A stretch of 64,000 nt of DNA from Halostreptopolyspora alba (lineage in GTDB: Bacteria > Actinomycetota > Actinomycetes > Streptosporangiales > Streptosporangiaceae). Shown here piece after piece: positions 7,647 to 15,289 of the stretch (position 1 is the first letter of the stretch; each line of letters begins with the position of its first letter). The notes under the pieces were generated by a model. That model saw nothing but the letters and a program-made list of their open reading frames with translations, made no database searches and was not told the DNA's origin. The translations under genes and the position numbers were made by a program. The stretch covers positions 62,001 to 126,000 of the forward strand of contig RJMB01000013.1 of NCBI GenBank assembly GCA_003725585.1. Direction: 5' to 3'.

Positions 7647-7892
7647 GTGGCCCCGCAGGCGGCCCTGGTGCGGCCCTACGTGCTCGACGCGGCCCACTGC
7701 GCCCGCCGGCGGGCCGCACAGCGGGCCACCGCCCCGGCGCGGGTGCACCGCCCGCGCCGGGGTGTGGTGGTGCGCTTCGACCGCGACGCCACCGGGCACA
7801 CCCCACCGGCCCCACCAGCCCCACCGGCCGCGCGAGCCACCCCGGAGACCACCCCGCCGGCGGGGCTGACGCTGACGGGAGTGCCCGAATGA
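7647..7892 (+). CDS. Small Arg/Pro-rich protein, first gene of a three-gene operon
   Basis: An 81-residue protein of unknown function starting at GTG. The N-terminal part VRPYVLDAAHCARRRAAQ is basic and probably helical; similar short proteins accompany HTH regulators in actinomycete mobile or specialised loci. The C-terminal third is Pro/Ala-rich and probably disordered. Its stop overlaps the next start (ATGA at 7889), so the two are translated together. It is real mainly on the strength of that coupling. Confidence 0.55.
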   Translation: MAPQAALVRPYVLDAAHCARRRAAQRATAPARVHRPRRGVVVRFDRDATGHTPPAPPAPPAARATPETTPPAGLTLTGVPE

Positions 7893-8119
7893 CCGCGCGC
7901 ACGCCGGGATCCTCGTCATTGGTCCACGAGGCCGAACCGTTGGTCACCGTCAAAGAAGTCGCCGCCCTGCTACACGTGTCCACCGAGACCGTGCTCACCT
8001 GGGTACGCACCGGCCAGCTGGCCGACATCCGCACCCCGGGGGGCCATCCCCGGTTCCACGCCGCCCAGATCCGATCCCTACTCCAGCCCGCACCGACCGG
8101 GGAGGGGGGCCAGGAGTGA
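7889..8119 (+). CDS. Excisionase/BldC-type helix-turn-helix protein
   Basis: A 76-residue DNA-binding protein made almost entirely of a MerR-like winged helix: VTVKEVAALLHVSTETVLTWVRTG (about 20-43, written here in two halves in the sequence) followed by LADIRTPGGHPRFHAAQIRSLL. The Thr-Pro-Gly-Gly-His-x-Arg-Phe wing is characteristic of BldC and phage or ICE excisionases. It overlaps the genes on both sides by four bases. With no integrase in view, a regulatory role is as likely as excision. Confidence 0.8.
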   Translation: MTARTPGSSSLVHEAEPLVTVKEVAALLHVSTETVLTWVRTGQLADIRTPGGHPRFHAAQIRSLLQPAPTGEGGQE

Positions 8120-8547
8120 GCCGGTGCGTCCGGGGCGCCACCCTGTGGCAACCCCACCCCAACGAGGTGGCCCTGACCGATGCCCGTCCTCGGGCGATCA
8201 CGCTGCGACTGGCCCCCGGCTTCGCGGTGGAACTGTGGCCCGGCGACACCGACCACACCGACCAGCTCGCCTGGCTGGACACCGTGGCCGAACACCTCCG
8301 TGCGGCCCGACAGTTCATGGTTGAGCACCAGGCCCACCAGAACCCGGGGGTGCACCCCACCAACACCGGCCCGAGCACGGCCACGACCTACTGCGAGATC
8401 CGCCACGTGGCCGACATGGCCGAGCTTCGCGCCTGGGCCAGTGACCGAGGAGTGCGGGTCCACCGCCGTGGAGAGACCCTGGAGGGTCACCCCCGAACCC
8501 GACACGACCACGCGGGACCAGTCCCGTGCCCTCCTGCCCGCGAGTAG
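8116..8547 (+). CDS. Hypothetical protein, third gene of the coupled operon
   Basis: A 143-residue protein starting at GTG inside the stop of the HTH gene (GTGA). It has no clear domain. The stretch MAELRAWASDRGVRVHRRG resembles in pattern the C-terminal DNA-binding segment of Lsr2 (x-x-WAxxxGxxVxxRG), a weak hint of nucleic-acid binding. The last 20 residues are His/Arg/Pro-rich. Coupling to the HTH gene suggests a shared job. Confidence 0.55.
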   Translation: MSRCVRGATLWQPHPNEVALTDARPRAITLRLAPGFAVELWPGDTDHTDQLAWLDTVAEHLRAARQFMVEHQAHQNPGVHPTNTGPSTATTYCEIRHVADMAELRAWASDRGVRVHRRGETLEGHPRTRHDHAGPVPCPPARE

Positions 8548-8650
8548 GGGACGGCTTGTCCACGAGAACGGAGCCCGAGTGACCGAGATCGGGACCACCC
8601 GTCGTGACCGGGCTGAACACGCACGACCGCACCACCGGCGCAGTATCTAC

Positions 8651-8690
8651 GGGTGGGGGTGTTCCCGGGCTCGAACCGGGGCCTCCCCCT
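8651..8690 (-). other. tRNA-like T-arm fragment
   Basis: On the minus strand, CCCGG-TTCGAGC-CCGGG (8664-8680) is a perfect T-stem with a canonical TTCRANY loop, followed by AACACCCCCACC, which resembles an acceptor end. No matching 5' half exists; upstream on that strand is the end of a methyltransferase gene. Such 3' tRNA pieces are often integration scars, and an excisionase-like gene lies 530 bp away. Chance cannot be excluded. Confidence 0.3.
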
Positions 8691-8692
8691 CG

Positions 8693-9469
8693 TCAGCTCC
8701 GTTCTCGTGGCTGGGTGTTCCTACCCAGCACGAACCCGAACCGGTCGGTGAAACGCAGCGTGTCCTCGGGATGCGCGGCGCGCATCTCCGCGACACCGGC
8801 ATCCAGCTCCTCGGTGGTGAAGGTCGACAGCACCGACATCCACCGGTTGTCGCGCACCAGCTGGATGTAGTGCTCGCGGTCGACCACCACGTTGTGGTCG
8901 TGGTATTCGAGCGTGGCGTCGAGTCCGGCGTCCCGCATCGCCGCGGCGAGGGCGGCGGGGTCGGGCTGGTTGGCCGCGAACCGGTCCAGAGCGGCCTGGA
9001 ACAGTGGATAGTCCAGGAGCGGGGGCAGGCTGATGACGAGCAGCTTGCCGCCCGGGGCGAGGAGCCGAGCCAGACCCCGGATCGTGCCGGAGACGTCGTC
9101 GACGTGGTGGATCGTCTCCTTGACCAGGATGGCGTCGAGTTCGCCGTAGGGCAGCTCGACCCGAGCGGAGGCGACGTCCTCGGCCCCCGCGCACAGCGTC
9201 CGCACTCGGGAGTCCTCGGGTACCTGCTCCAGCATGCGCGGTGACGGGTCGACGCAAAGGAGCGGGGTTCGTGAGGAGACACTCGCCAGCAGACCTCGCT
9301 GGAAGATTCCGGTTCCGCCGCCGATGTCGGCGACCCGGTCCCCCGGTCGAATGTCGAGGGTTTCGGCGATCATCCCGTTCATCCACGAGACGTATTCGGC
9401 GCTGTGCTCCCAGTTGCCATCGTAGTCGCTGGCCAAACGCTCGTAGTGTTCGGCGATCGACTCGTGCAC
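8693..9469 (-). CDS. Class I SAM-dependent methyltransferase
   Basis: A 258-residue cytoplasmic methyltransferase of unknown substrate. The GTG at 9469 is chosen for the GAGGAGGACCC before it; an upstream in-frame start at 9619 gives an Arg/Pro-rich leader unlike the family. Motif I is VADIGGGTGIFQRGLL, motif II LLCVDPSPRML, and a later strand GKLLVISLPPLLDYPL matches post-motif III. It ends close to the tRNA-like fragment and is separated from the next minus-strand gene by a hairpin. Confidence 0.85.
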   Translation of the reverse strand: MHESIAEHYERLASDYDGNWEHSAEYVSWMNGMIAETLDIRPGDRVADIGGGTGIFQRGLLASVSSRTPLLCVDPSPRMLEQVPEDSRVRTLCAGAEDVASARVELPYGELDAILVKETIHHVDDVSGTIRGLARLLAPGGKLLVISLPPLLDYPLFQAALDRFAANQPDPAALAAAMRDAGLDATLEYHDHNVVVDREHYIQLVRDNRWMSVLSTFTTEELDAGVAEMRAAHPEDTLRFTDRFGFVLGRNTQPRERS

Positions 9470-9510
9470 GGGTCCTCCTCGAACGGCGAGAGGGCGTCGG
9501 ACACGCGAAT

Positions 9511-9539
9511 ACCCCGAGCGAGCGGCACCCGCTCGGGGT
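9511..9539 (-). terminator. Hairpin terminator after the PP2C regulator gene
   Basis: ACCCCGAGCG (9511-9520) and CGCTCGGGGT (9530-9539) form a perfect 10-bp stem with a nine-base loop and no U tract, as is common in high-G+C actinomycetes. It lies between the end of the PP2C gene (9647) and the next start (9469). Confidence 0.7.
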
Positions 9540-9646
9540 CCCGGCACGAGGCTAGTGGCCCCGGACCAACCACTATGGTCGGACCGGTCGCAGCGTCGGG
9601 GTGGCTCCGGACACACCACGTGAGGGTGCGGACGGTACGGCGGCCC

Positions 9647-11893
9647 CTACCCGGTGCGCATGGGGACCTCGAACCAGACGGCCTTGCCCTCGGGTGTCGG
9701 GCGCGAGCCCCACCGCGTCGCGAGCTGGTCCACCAGGTACAGCCCACGGCCACCCTCGTCGTCGGCTCCGGCGCTGCGGATCCGAGGCAACCGCAGGTCG
9801 TGGTCGAACACCTCGACCCAGACGGAGGACGCGCCGCGACGCAACCGCAGCAGGAACTCGCGCGTCCCCGAGTTCTCGTCGGAGTCCTCGGCGACCTCGG
9901 TGAGCAGGTCGGACCAGTCCTCGTCGAAGTCGCCCGCCAGGCCACCCAGGTCGAGCTGGGCGTCCACCTCGCTCACGCCTCGGGCGTTGATATCCCGGCG
10001 AGCGGGGTGCGGAGTGGCGTGGATGACGACGTTCGTGACGATCTCCGACACCAGCAGGCAGGCGAGCTCGGCCTGGTCGCGGTCCATGCCCCACTGTGTG
10101 AACGTGGTGGCGGCCAGATGACGGGCCTCGCCGACGGTGGGCGCCTCCGCGTTGAACCAGCCTTCCTGAAGGGCCAGCTCCTCGGGGTGGGAGCGCACGA
10201 CGAGCAACGCGGTGTCGTCGTCGATCTCCCCGGGAACGGCGGTGACCGCGGCCTCCGCGATCTGCTCGACGTCCTTGTCCGCCACCTCGCCCACACGCTC
10301 GTACAGCTGTTCCAGCGACCGGCGGATATCGACGCTCCCGCCCAGGGGACGCCGGTCGACCAGGCCGTCGGTGTAGAGCAGCAGGGTGGCCTCCGGGGGC
10401 AGTGTCAGGTTGGCCTGGTGATAGATGGCGTCATCGTAGGCGGCGCCCTTGACCTTGACGCCCAGCAGCGTGTCGGAGACCTCCAGGCTCAGCTCGGAGA
10501 CCTCGCCACCACTGATGAGCAATGGCGCCATGTGGCCCGCGTTGGCATAGGAGAGCTCGCGCGACCAGGCGTCATAGACCAGGTAGAGGCAACTGACTCC
10601 GGGCACCCAGACCCCGCCGTCGCCGTCGGGCTGGCCGAGCTGGCGCACCCACTCGTCCAGCTCCCGCAGGATGTCCGCTGGTTCCCGGTCGGCCTGCGCG
10701 AAAGCGCGTAGCGCGGCACGGAGCTGGCCCATGACGGCCGCGGCGTGCGTGCCCCGCCCCTCGACGTCACCGACGACGATCCCCACGCGGCCCGCGGAAA
10801 GCGGGATCACGTCGTAGAAGTCCCCCCCGACCTGGGTCTGGATGCCGTGGCCATGCGACTCCAGCGGCTTGGCGGGCAGGTACCGGTGCGCCAGCGAGAG
10901 GCCGTCGAACTGGGGGAACCGGGTGGGCAGCAGGCTGTTCTGGAACGTCAGCGCCGCGTTTCGCTCCCCCTCGAACAGGCGGGCGTTGTCGATGGCCAGC
11001 GCCACCCGTGTCGCGATCGCGCCGACCAGGTCGCGGTCGAAGCCGTCGTAGCTTCGTTTGTCGCGGTGGGTGAGGTGGGAGAGCGCGATCGTGAGCACAC
11101 CGATGACCTCGCCCCTAACCCGGAGTGGCGCGGCGATGGCCGAGGTCAGACCCACCTGCTCCGCGACCCGGGCGGAGTGGTCGCTGGGGGCGTGCATGGT
11201 GGGCCGCAGGTCGCTGATGACGGTCGTCTCCATACGGCGGATGGCCGTGGTGACGAAGTGGCGCTCCGGATAGACGACCTCCTCACCAACGTCGAACCAG
11301 GTTCCCCTCGGCGGGATCCACTCCTGGGCGTGCACCGAGATCCGGCGCACCAGCCGATCGTGCTCGAACAGGTCGATGAAACAGTGGTCGGCGAACTGCG
11401 GCACCAGGATCTCGGCGACCGACTTCAGGGTGGTGCCGAACTCCGCCGAACTCGCGAGCCGGTTCCCCACACGCTCCAGCAGCCCGTACTGCTCTTCCAC
11501 CCGCCCACTGCGCAGTGCCTCGCGGGCCAGCAGTGTGATCCCGTCGACCTCGCCGTCGTCGTCGCGCATGGGGACCGCCTGGGCGCGCACCTGGACCCAC
11601 GTGCCGTCGCCGCGGACGATGGCGAACGTGCCGTCCCAGGTCTCACCTTTGAGGACCTGGCGCGCGAGCTGGGACGCGCGTTCGTGGTCGGCCTGGTGGA
11701 TCCCGATGTCGAGCAACGACACGCCACGATAGTCGCGGTCGCCCACGAACCCGAACAGCTCCCGCGCGAAGGTGTTCCAGTAACGGAGGCGGCTGAAACG
11801 GTCGATCACGACGACGGCAATCTGGGCCTGCTCGATCACGGCGGCCCCGGTGAGCGCGTCATCCTCGGAGAAGGCATCCCCCCACCGCGTCAT
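9647..11893 (-). CDS. PAS-GAF-SpoIIE phosphatase-HATPase multidomain regulator
   Basis: A 748-residue partner-switch regulator expected to dephosphorylate an anti-anti-sigma factor and, through its kinase-like end, bind or phosphorylate one. PAS spans about 18-125, GAF about 150-305, the PP2C-type SpoIIE domain about 330-568 and an RsbW-like HATPase about 583-746. PP2C metal residues lie in GGDFYDV (Asp358), GDVEGRG (Asp376), TDGLVD (Asp509) and DDDTAL. The HATPase N-box is SEIVTNVVIHA (616-626) and the G-box DEGGRGLYLVDQLA (712-725). About 45 acidic residues (633-678) sit between them, longer than in standalone RsbW. The start ATG follows GAGGTGG. No sigma factor is adjacent. Confidence 0.9.
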   Translation of the reverse strand: MTRWGDAFSEDDALTGAAVIEQAQIAVVVIDRFSRLRYWNTFARELFGFVGDRDYRGVSLLDIGIHQADHERASQLARQVLKGETWDGTFAIVRGDGTWVQVRAQAVPMRDDDGEVDGITLLAREALRSGRVEEQYGLLERVGNRLASSAEFGTTLKSVAEILVPQFADHCFIDLFEHDRLVRRISVHAQEWIPPRGTWFDVGEEVVYPERHFVTTAIRRMETTVISDLRPTMHAPSDHSARVAEQVGLTSAIAAPLRVRGEVIGVLTIALSHLTHRDKRSYDGFDRDLVGAIATRVALAIDNARLFEGERNAALTFQNSLLPTRFPQFDGLSLAHRYLPAKPLESHGHGIQTQVGGDFYDVIPLSAGRVGIVVGDVEGRGTHAAAVMGQLRAALRAFAQADREPADILRELDEWVRQLGQPDGDGGVWVPGVSCLYLVYDAWSRELSYANAGHMAPLLISGGEVSELSLEVSDTLLGVKVKGAAYDDAIYHQANLTLPPEATLLLYTDGLVDRRPLGGSVDIRRSLEQLYERVGEVADKDVEQIAEAAVTAVPGEIDDDTALLVVRSHPEELALQEGWFNAEAPTVGEARHLAATTFTQWGMDRDQAELACLLVSEIVTNVVIHATPHPARRDINARGVSEVDAQLDLGGLAGDFDEDWSDLLTEVAEDSDENSGTREFLLRLRRGASSVWVEVFDHDLRLPRIRSAGADDEGGRGLYLVDQLATRWGSRPTPEGKAVWFEVPMRTG

Positions 11894-12083
11894 AAAGTCG
11901 CCACCTCGCCGTCACGGAACGTAGTCATAGGGCTCCACGAGCGCCATGTCCCCCGCGCGACGGGGCTGTGAGACGCGCTGTCCACCCGCTCCGCCATGGG
12001 GCGAGCGTAGCAACAGATCGGACATATCCGCAGAGCAACGCGATATTCAGCTCCCTGGAGCACAACACGCCCCCGGGACGGGC

Positions 12084-12794
12084 CTATGGCTTGGCCACGA
12101 AGACGTGACCGGCGATGTACCGCGACAGTTCGCTCGGCTCGTCACTCTCGCCACTACCACCCATCACCCGTACGCCGTCATCGCTCGCGACGAGCGTCAC
12201 TTCCTGGCCGGGTCGTACCCGGGCTTTCTTGAGGTCCAGCATGATTTCGGTGTCACTCTGCAGCTGCTCGCTGATGCGGCGGACGGTGACCGTGATCGGG
12301 GTGGCGTTGGCGACGTCGATCATCGGGACGATCGAGTCGTCGGTGAACGGCTCGGGTTCGTAGTCCGCGAGGCCGATCTCCTCGAGCCCGGGAATGGGGT
12401 TACCGTGCGGGCAGACAGAGGGGGCGTTCAACAGCTGGACCAGTCGTTCCTCCACCGCCTCGGAGATCACGTGCTCCCACCGACACGCCTCGACGTGCAC
12501 GTCCTCCCACGGTAGGCCGACCACGTCAACGAGCAGACGCTCCGCGAGGCGGTGCTTGCGCATCACGAGGGTGGCGAGCCGACTGCCCTCACCGGTCATC
12601 ACCAGGTGCCGGTCGTTCTCCACTCGGAGCAGGCCGTCACGTTCCATCCTGGCGACCGTCTGGCTGACGGTCGGGCCACTCTGCAGCAGCCGTTCCGCGA
12701 TCCGGGCGCGCAGCGGAACGATGCCCTCCTCCTCAAGTTCGAAGATCGTGCGGAGGTACATCTCCGTCGTGTCAATAAGCCCGTGTGCGGTCAA
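12084..12794 (-). CDS. ideR: Iron-dependent DtxR/IdeR-type repressor
   Basis: A 236-residue Fe(II)-activated repressor of iron uptake and siderophore genes. The start is a TTG at 12794, five bases after GGGGGAG, giving the conserved N-terminus [20 protein letters not shown]. The winged helix with [17 protein letters not shown] (recognition helix) is followed by a metal-site and dimerisation segment with [15 protein letters not shown], and a C-terminal SH3-like domain from about 160 ([13 protein letters not shown]). A longer frame to 12968 would add an atypical Arg-rich leader. No obvious iron box is seen upstream. Confidence 0.9.
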   Translation of the reverse strand: MTAHGLIDTTEMYLRTIFELEEEGIVPLRARIAERLLQSGPTVSQTVARMERDGLLRVENDRHLVMTGEGSRLATLVMRKHRLAERLLVDVVGLPWEDVHVEACRWEHVISEAVEERLVQLLNAPSVCPHGNPIPGLEEIGLADYEPEPFTDDSIVPMIDVANATPITVTVRRISEQLQSDTEIMLDLKKARVRPGQEVTLVASDDGVRVMGGSGESDEPSELSRYIAGHVFVAKP

Positions 12795-13036
12795 AAGGCT
12801 CCCCCTCCCCTCGTGGGCCCGTTGAGAGTCGAGCAACGGCAGATCTCTCAACACATGCCAGTGACGGCTGATTCCGGAGTGGCCCCGGCCCGACGCCTCG
12901 GACCGCCGGCGACAGTCTCCGGCCCCGTCCGCCCTGGCCGCGGGAGCGGCCACCGATGCCTTAATCATAGCGTGGCGGAGCGCGCCTCACCTCCCACCGA
13001 TTCGGGGAAGCTCCCAACTACCGACACGTTCATCAC

Positions 13037-13702
13037 TCAGGGTGACAAGCGCTCGATCTCCCAGCCCTCTCCATCCCTCTCTGTGGACCGCAGACGGTAA
13101 CGGAACCGGTCGTGCATCCGGTCGGCCTGACCCTGCCAGAATTCCACCTCCGTGGGCAGGATCCGGAACCCGCCCCAGTAGTCGGGCCGCGGGATCTCGG
13201 CGTACTCGGCCCAGGCGTCCTCACAGCGCCGGAATCGCTCCTCCAGCTCCTCCCGGTCCGTCACCGGGGACGACTGGGACTCGCTCGCCCAGGCACCGAT
13301 CCGCGACCCACGGGGTCGGGTGGCGAAGTACGCGTCGTTCTCCGCGTCGCTGAGACGTTCCGCACGCCCCGAGACGCTCACCTGGCACCGAACCGGATGC
13401 CAAGGGAACACCACGCTGACGTTCGGGTTCTCCAGCAACGCCGTCCCCTTGCGCGAACGGTAGTTCGTGAAGAACCGCAGACCGGTGCGGTCGTACCCCT
13501 TGAGAAGTACGGTTCTCGCCCGCGGCACCCCCCGCGGCTCGACCGTGGCCAGCACCATGGCGTTCGGCTCGCCCAGCCCGGCGGCGCGGACCCGCGTGAA
13601 CCAGACGTGGAACTGCTCCATGGGATGGGCCGCCAGGTCGTCCCGGCGCAGCGGGCTTCCCTCGTACGGCTCCCGCAGGTCAGCAAAGTCACATTGGTTC
13701 AC
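13037..13702 (-). CDS. pdxH: Pyridoxamine 5'-phosphate oxidase
   Basis: An FMN enzyme of 221 residues that oxidises pyridoxamine/pyridoxine 5'-phosphate to PLP in the cytoplasm. Motifs: AMVLATVEPRGVPRARTVLLKG with the FMN-binding Arg/Lys, FFTNYRSRKGTALLENP, a central VSVSGRAERLS, and the C-terminal substrate motif DRMHDRFRYRL. Length matches the family. The GTG start at 13702 follows GAGGATT. It diverges from citrate synthase, an arrangement conserved in actinomycetes. Confidence 0.95.
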   Translation of the reverse strand: MNQCDFADLREPYEGSPLRRDDLAAHPMEQFHVWFTRVRAAGLGEPNAMVLATVEPRGVPRARTVLLKGYDRTGLRFFTNYRSRKGTALLENPNVSVVFPWHPVRCQVSVSGRAERLSDAENDAYFATRPRGSRIGAWASESQSSPVTDREELEERFRRCEDAWAEYAEIPRPDYWGGFRILPTEVEFWQGQADRMHDRFRYRLRSTERDGEGWEIERLSP

Positions 13703-13846
13703 GGTGGAGAATCCTCACACGATCTTCCGGGTACGCGCCACTGAAGGGTACGACCAGTGGCGGCACGACGCGTGCCACCCAGTACACCCGTGGGATCCAC
13801 GGCCCACACCACGAGGACCGTGGACCGGGGAGATGGAGGACACCGT

Positions 13847-14953
13847 ATGTCGGAGTTCAAACCCGGGCTCGAGGGAGTCGTGGCGTTCGAGACCGCGATC
13901 GCCGAACCGGACAAGGAGGGCGATTCCCTACGCTACCGGGGCGTCGACATCGAGAATCTGGTCGGCCGCGTGACGTTCGGGCGCGTGTGGTCACTACTGG
14001 TCGACGACACGCTCGACCCCGGCCTGCCCTTCGGCAGCCCGCTCCCGCTAACGGTGACCACCGGCGACGTCCGCGTCGACGTGCAGAGCACCCTGGCGGC
14101 CCTGGCGCCACTGTGGGGGTTCCAACCGCTGCTTGACATCGACGACGAGGAGGCGTCGAACAACGTCGCCCACGCCACCTCCGCCGCGCTCTCGGTCATC
14201 GCCCAGTCCGCGCGCGGCGCCGAGCCGCAGGTGCCGGAGAACCAGGTCGCTCAGGGCCGCACCGTGGTCGAACGGTTCATGATCGAGCTGCGTGGCGAGC
14301 CCGACCCCCGCCACGTCAAGGCCGTGGACGCCTACTGGACCTCGGCCGCCGAGCACGGCATGAACGCCTCCACCTTCACCGCCCGTGTCATCGCCTCCAC
14401 CGGCGCCGACGTGGCCGCCGCGCTCTCGGGGGCCGTTGGTGCGCTCTCCGGCCCGCTGCACGGCGGCGCGCCGGCGCGGGTGCTGCACATGCTGGACGAG
14501 ACCGAGCGCATCGGCGACGCGCGCGCCTATGTCACCCAGGCTCTCGACCGCGGCGAGCGGCTCATGGGCTTCGGCCACCGCGTCTACCGCGCCGAGGATC
14601 CCCGTGCCCGGGTGCTGCGCCGCACCGCCGAGGAGCTGGACGCCCCGCGCTACGAGGTCGCCGCCGCTCTGGAGAACGCGGCGCTGGAGGAGCTGCACGC
14701 CCGCAAGCCCGACCGGGTGCTGGCCACCAACGTGGAGTACTGGGCCGCGGTTCTCCTGGACTTCGCCGAGATCCCCTCGTCGATGTTCACGTCGATGTTC
14801 ACCAGCGCCCGCACCGCCGGATGGGCGGCGCACATCCTGGAGCAGAAGCGCACCGGGCGTCTCGTGCGTCCAAGCGCGCACTACACCGGCCCGGCCGAGC
14901 GCGACCTCTCGGATGTTCCCGGGGTGAACGCGGCGCTGGCCCAGGGCGTCTGA
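13847..14953 (+). CDS. citA: Citrate synthase (citrate synthase 2 type)
   Basis: Condenses acetyl-CoA with oxaloacetate at the entry to the TCA cycle. The 368-residue product starts at an ATG six bases after GGAGG; an in-frame start at 13757 would add a 30-residue leader unlike the family. Active-site landmarks are the His-rich GPLHGGAPARVL (oxaloacetate His), MGFGHRVYRAEDPRARVL (His/Arg), and the C-terminal VEYWAAVLLDFAEIP with the catalytic Asp. The length fits the short actinobacterial type. It is followed by a tandem-repeat intergenic region. Confidence 0.93.
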   Translation: MSEFKPGLEGVVAFETAIAEPDKEGDSLRYRGVDIENLVGRVTFGRVWSLLVDDTLDPGLPFGSPLPLTVTTGDVRVDVQSTLAALAPLWGFQPLLDIDDEEASNNVAHATSAALSVIAQSARGAEPQVPENQVAQGRTVVERFMIELRGEPDPRHVKAVDAYWTSAAEHGMNASTFTARVIASTGADVAAALSGAVGALSGPLHGGAPARVLHMLDETERIGDARAYVTQALDRGERLMGFGHRVYRAEDPRARVLRRTAEELDAPRYEVAAALENAALEELHARKPDRVLATNVEYWAAVLLDFAEIPSSMFTSMFTSARTAGWAAHILEQKRTGRLVRPSAHYTGPAERDLSDVPGVNAALAQGV

Positions 14954-14970
14954 CCGAGCCCCGTGCCCCC

Positions 14971-15274
14971 GGGCACCCGACCCGCGAGCACCAGCGAGCC
15001 GGGGAAACAGGTCGGGCGCCGCCGGGGTTCTGCAGGGGCCGCAGGTGGGACCACGAGGGACGAGTGGGCACACCGAAGGCCCCGAAGGTTCCCGGCCACC
15101 CCGGGCGCCCGACCCGCGAGCACCAGCGAGCCGGGGAAACAGGTCGGGCGCCGCCGGGGTTCTGCAGGGGCCGCAGGTGGGACCACGAGGAACGAGTGGG
15201 CACACCGAAGGCCCCGAAGGTTCCCGGCCACCCCGGGCGCCCGACCCGCGAGCACCAGCGAGCCGGGGAAACAG
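14971..15274. repeat. 132-bp tandem repeat, about 2.3 copies (dispersed family, locus A)
   Basis: The block from GACCCGCGAGCACCAGCGAG recurs with a period of exactly 132 bp (anchor positions 14981, 15113, 15245). Each unit contains GCCGCCGGGGTTCTGCAGGG, a central ACGAG(G/A)(G/A)ACGAGTGGGC and CCCCGAAGGTTCCCGGCC. It fills the gap between two convergent genes. It stays open in several frames but has no start, RBS or coding bias. Related blocks lie at 24163-24392 and, inverted and degenerate, at 42148-42275. Confidence 0.9.
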
Positions 15275-15289
15275 AAAACACACCCCTAC

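Noticed and set aside
8727..8745. Partial match to the AACCGAAC operator (CCCGAACCGGTCGG)
   Set aside because: It lies inside a methyltransferase coding sequence and lacks the symmetric spacing of the two promoter sites.
14971..15274. CRISPR array or clustered repeats
   Set aside because: The units are 132 bp with no unique spacers, only about 2.3 copies, and there are no cas genes nearby.
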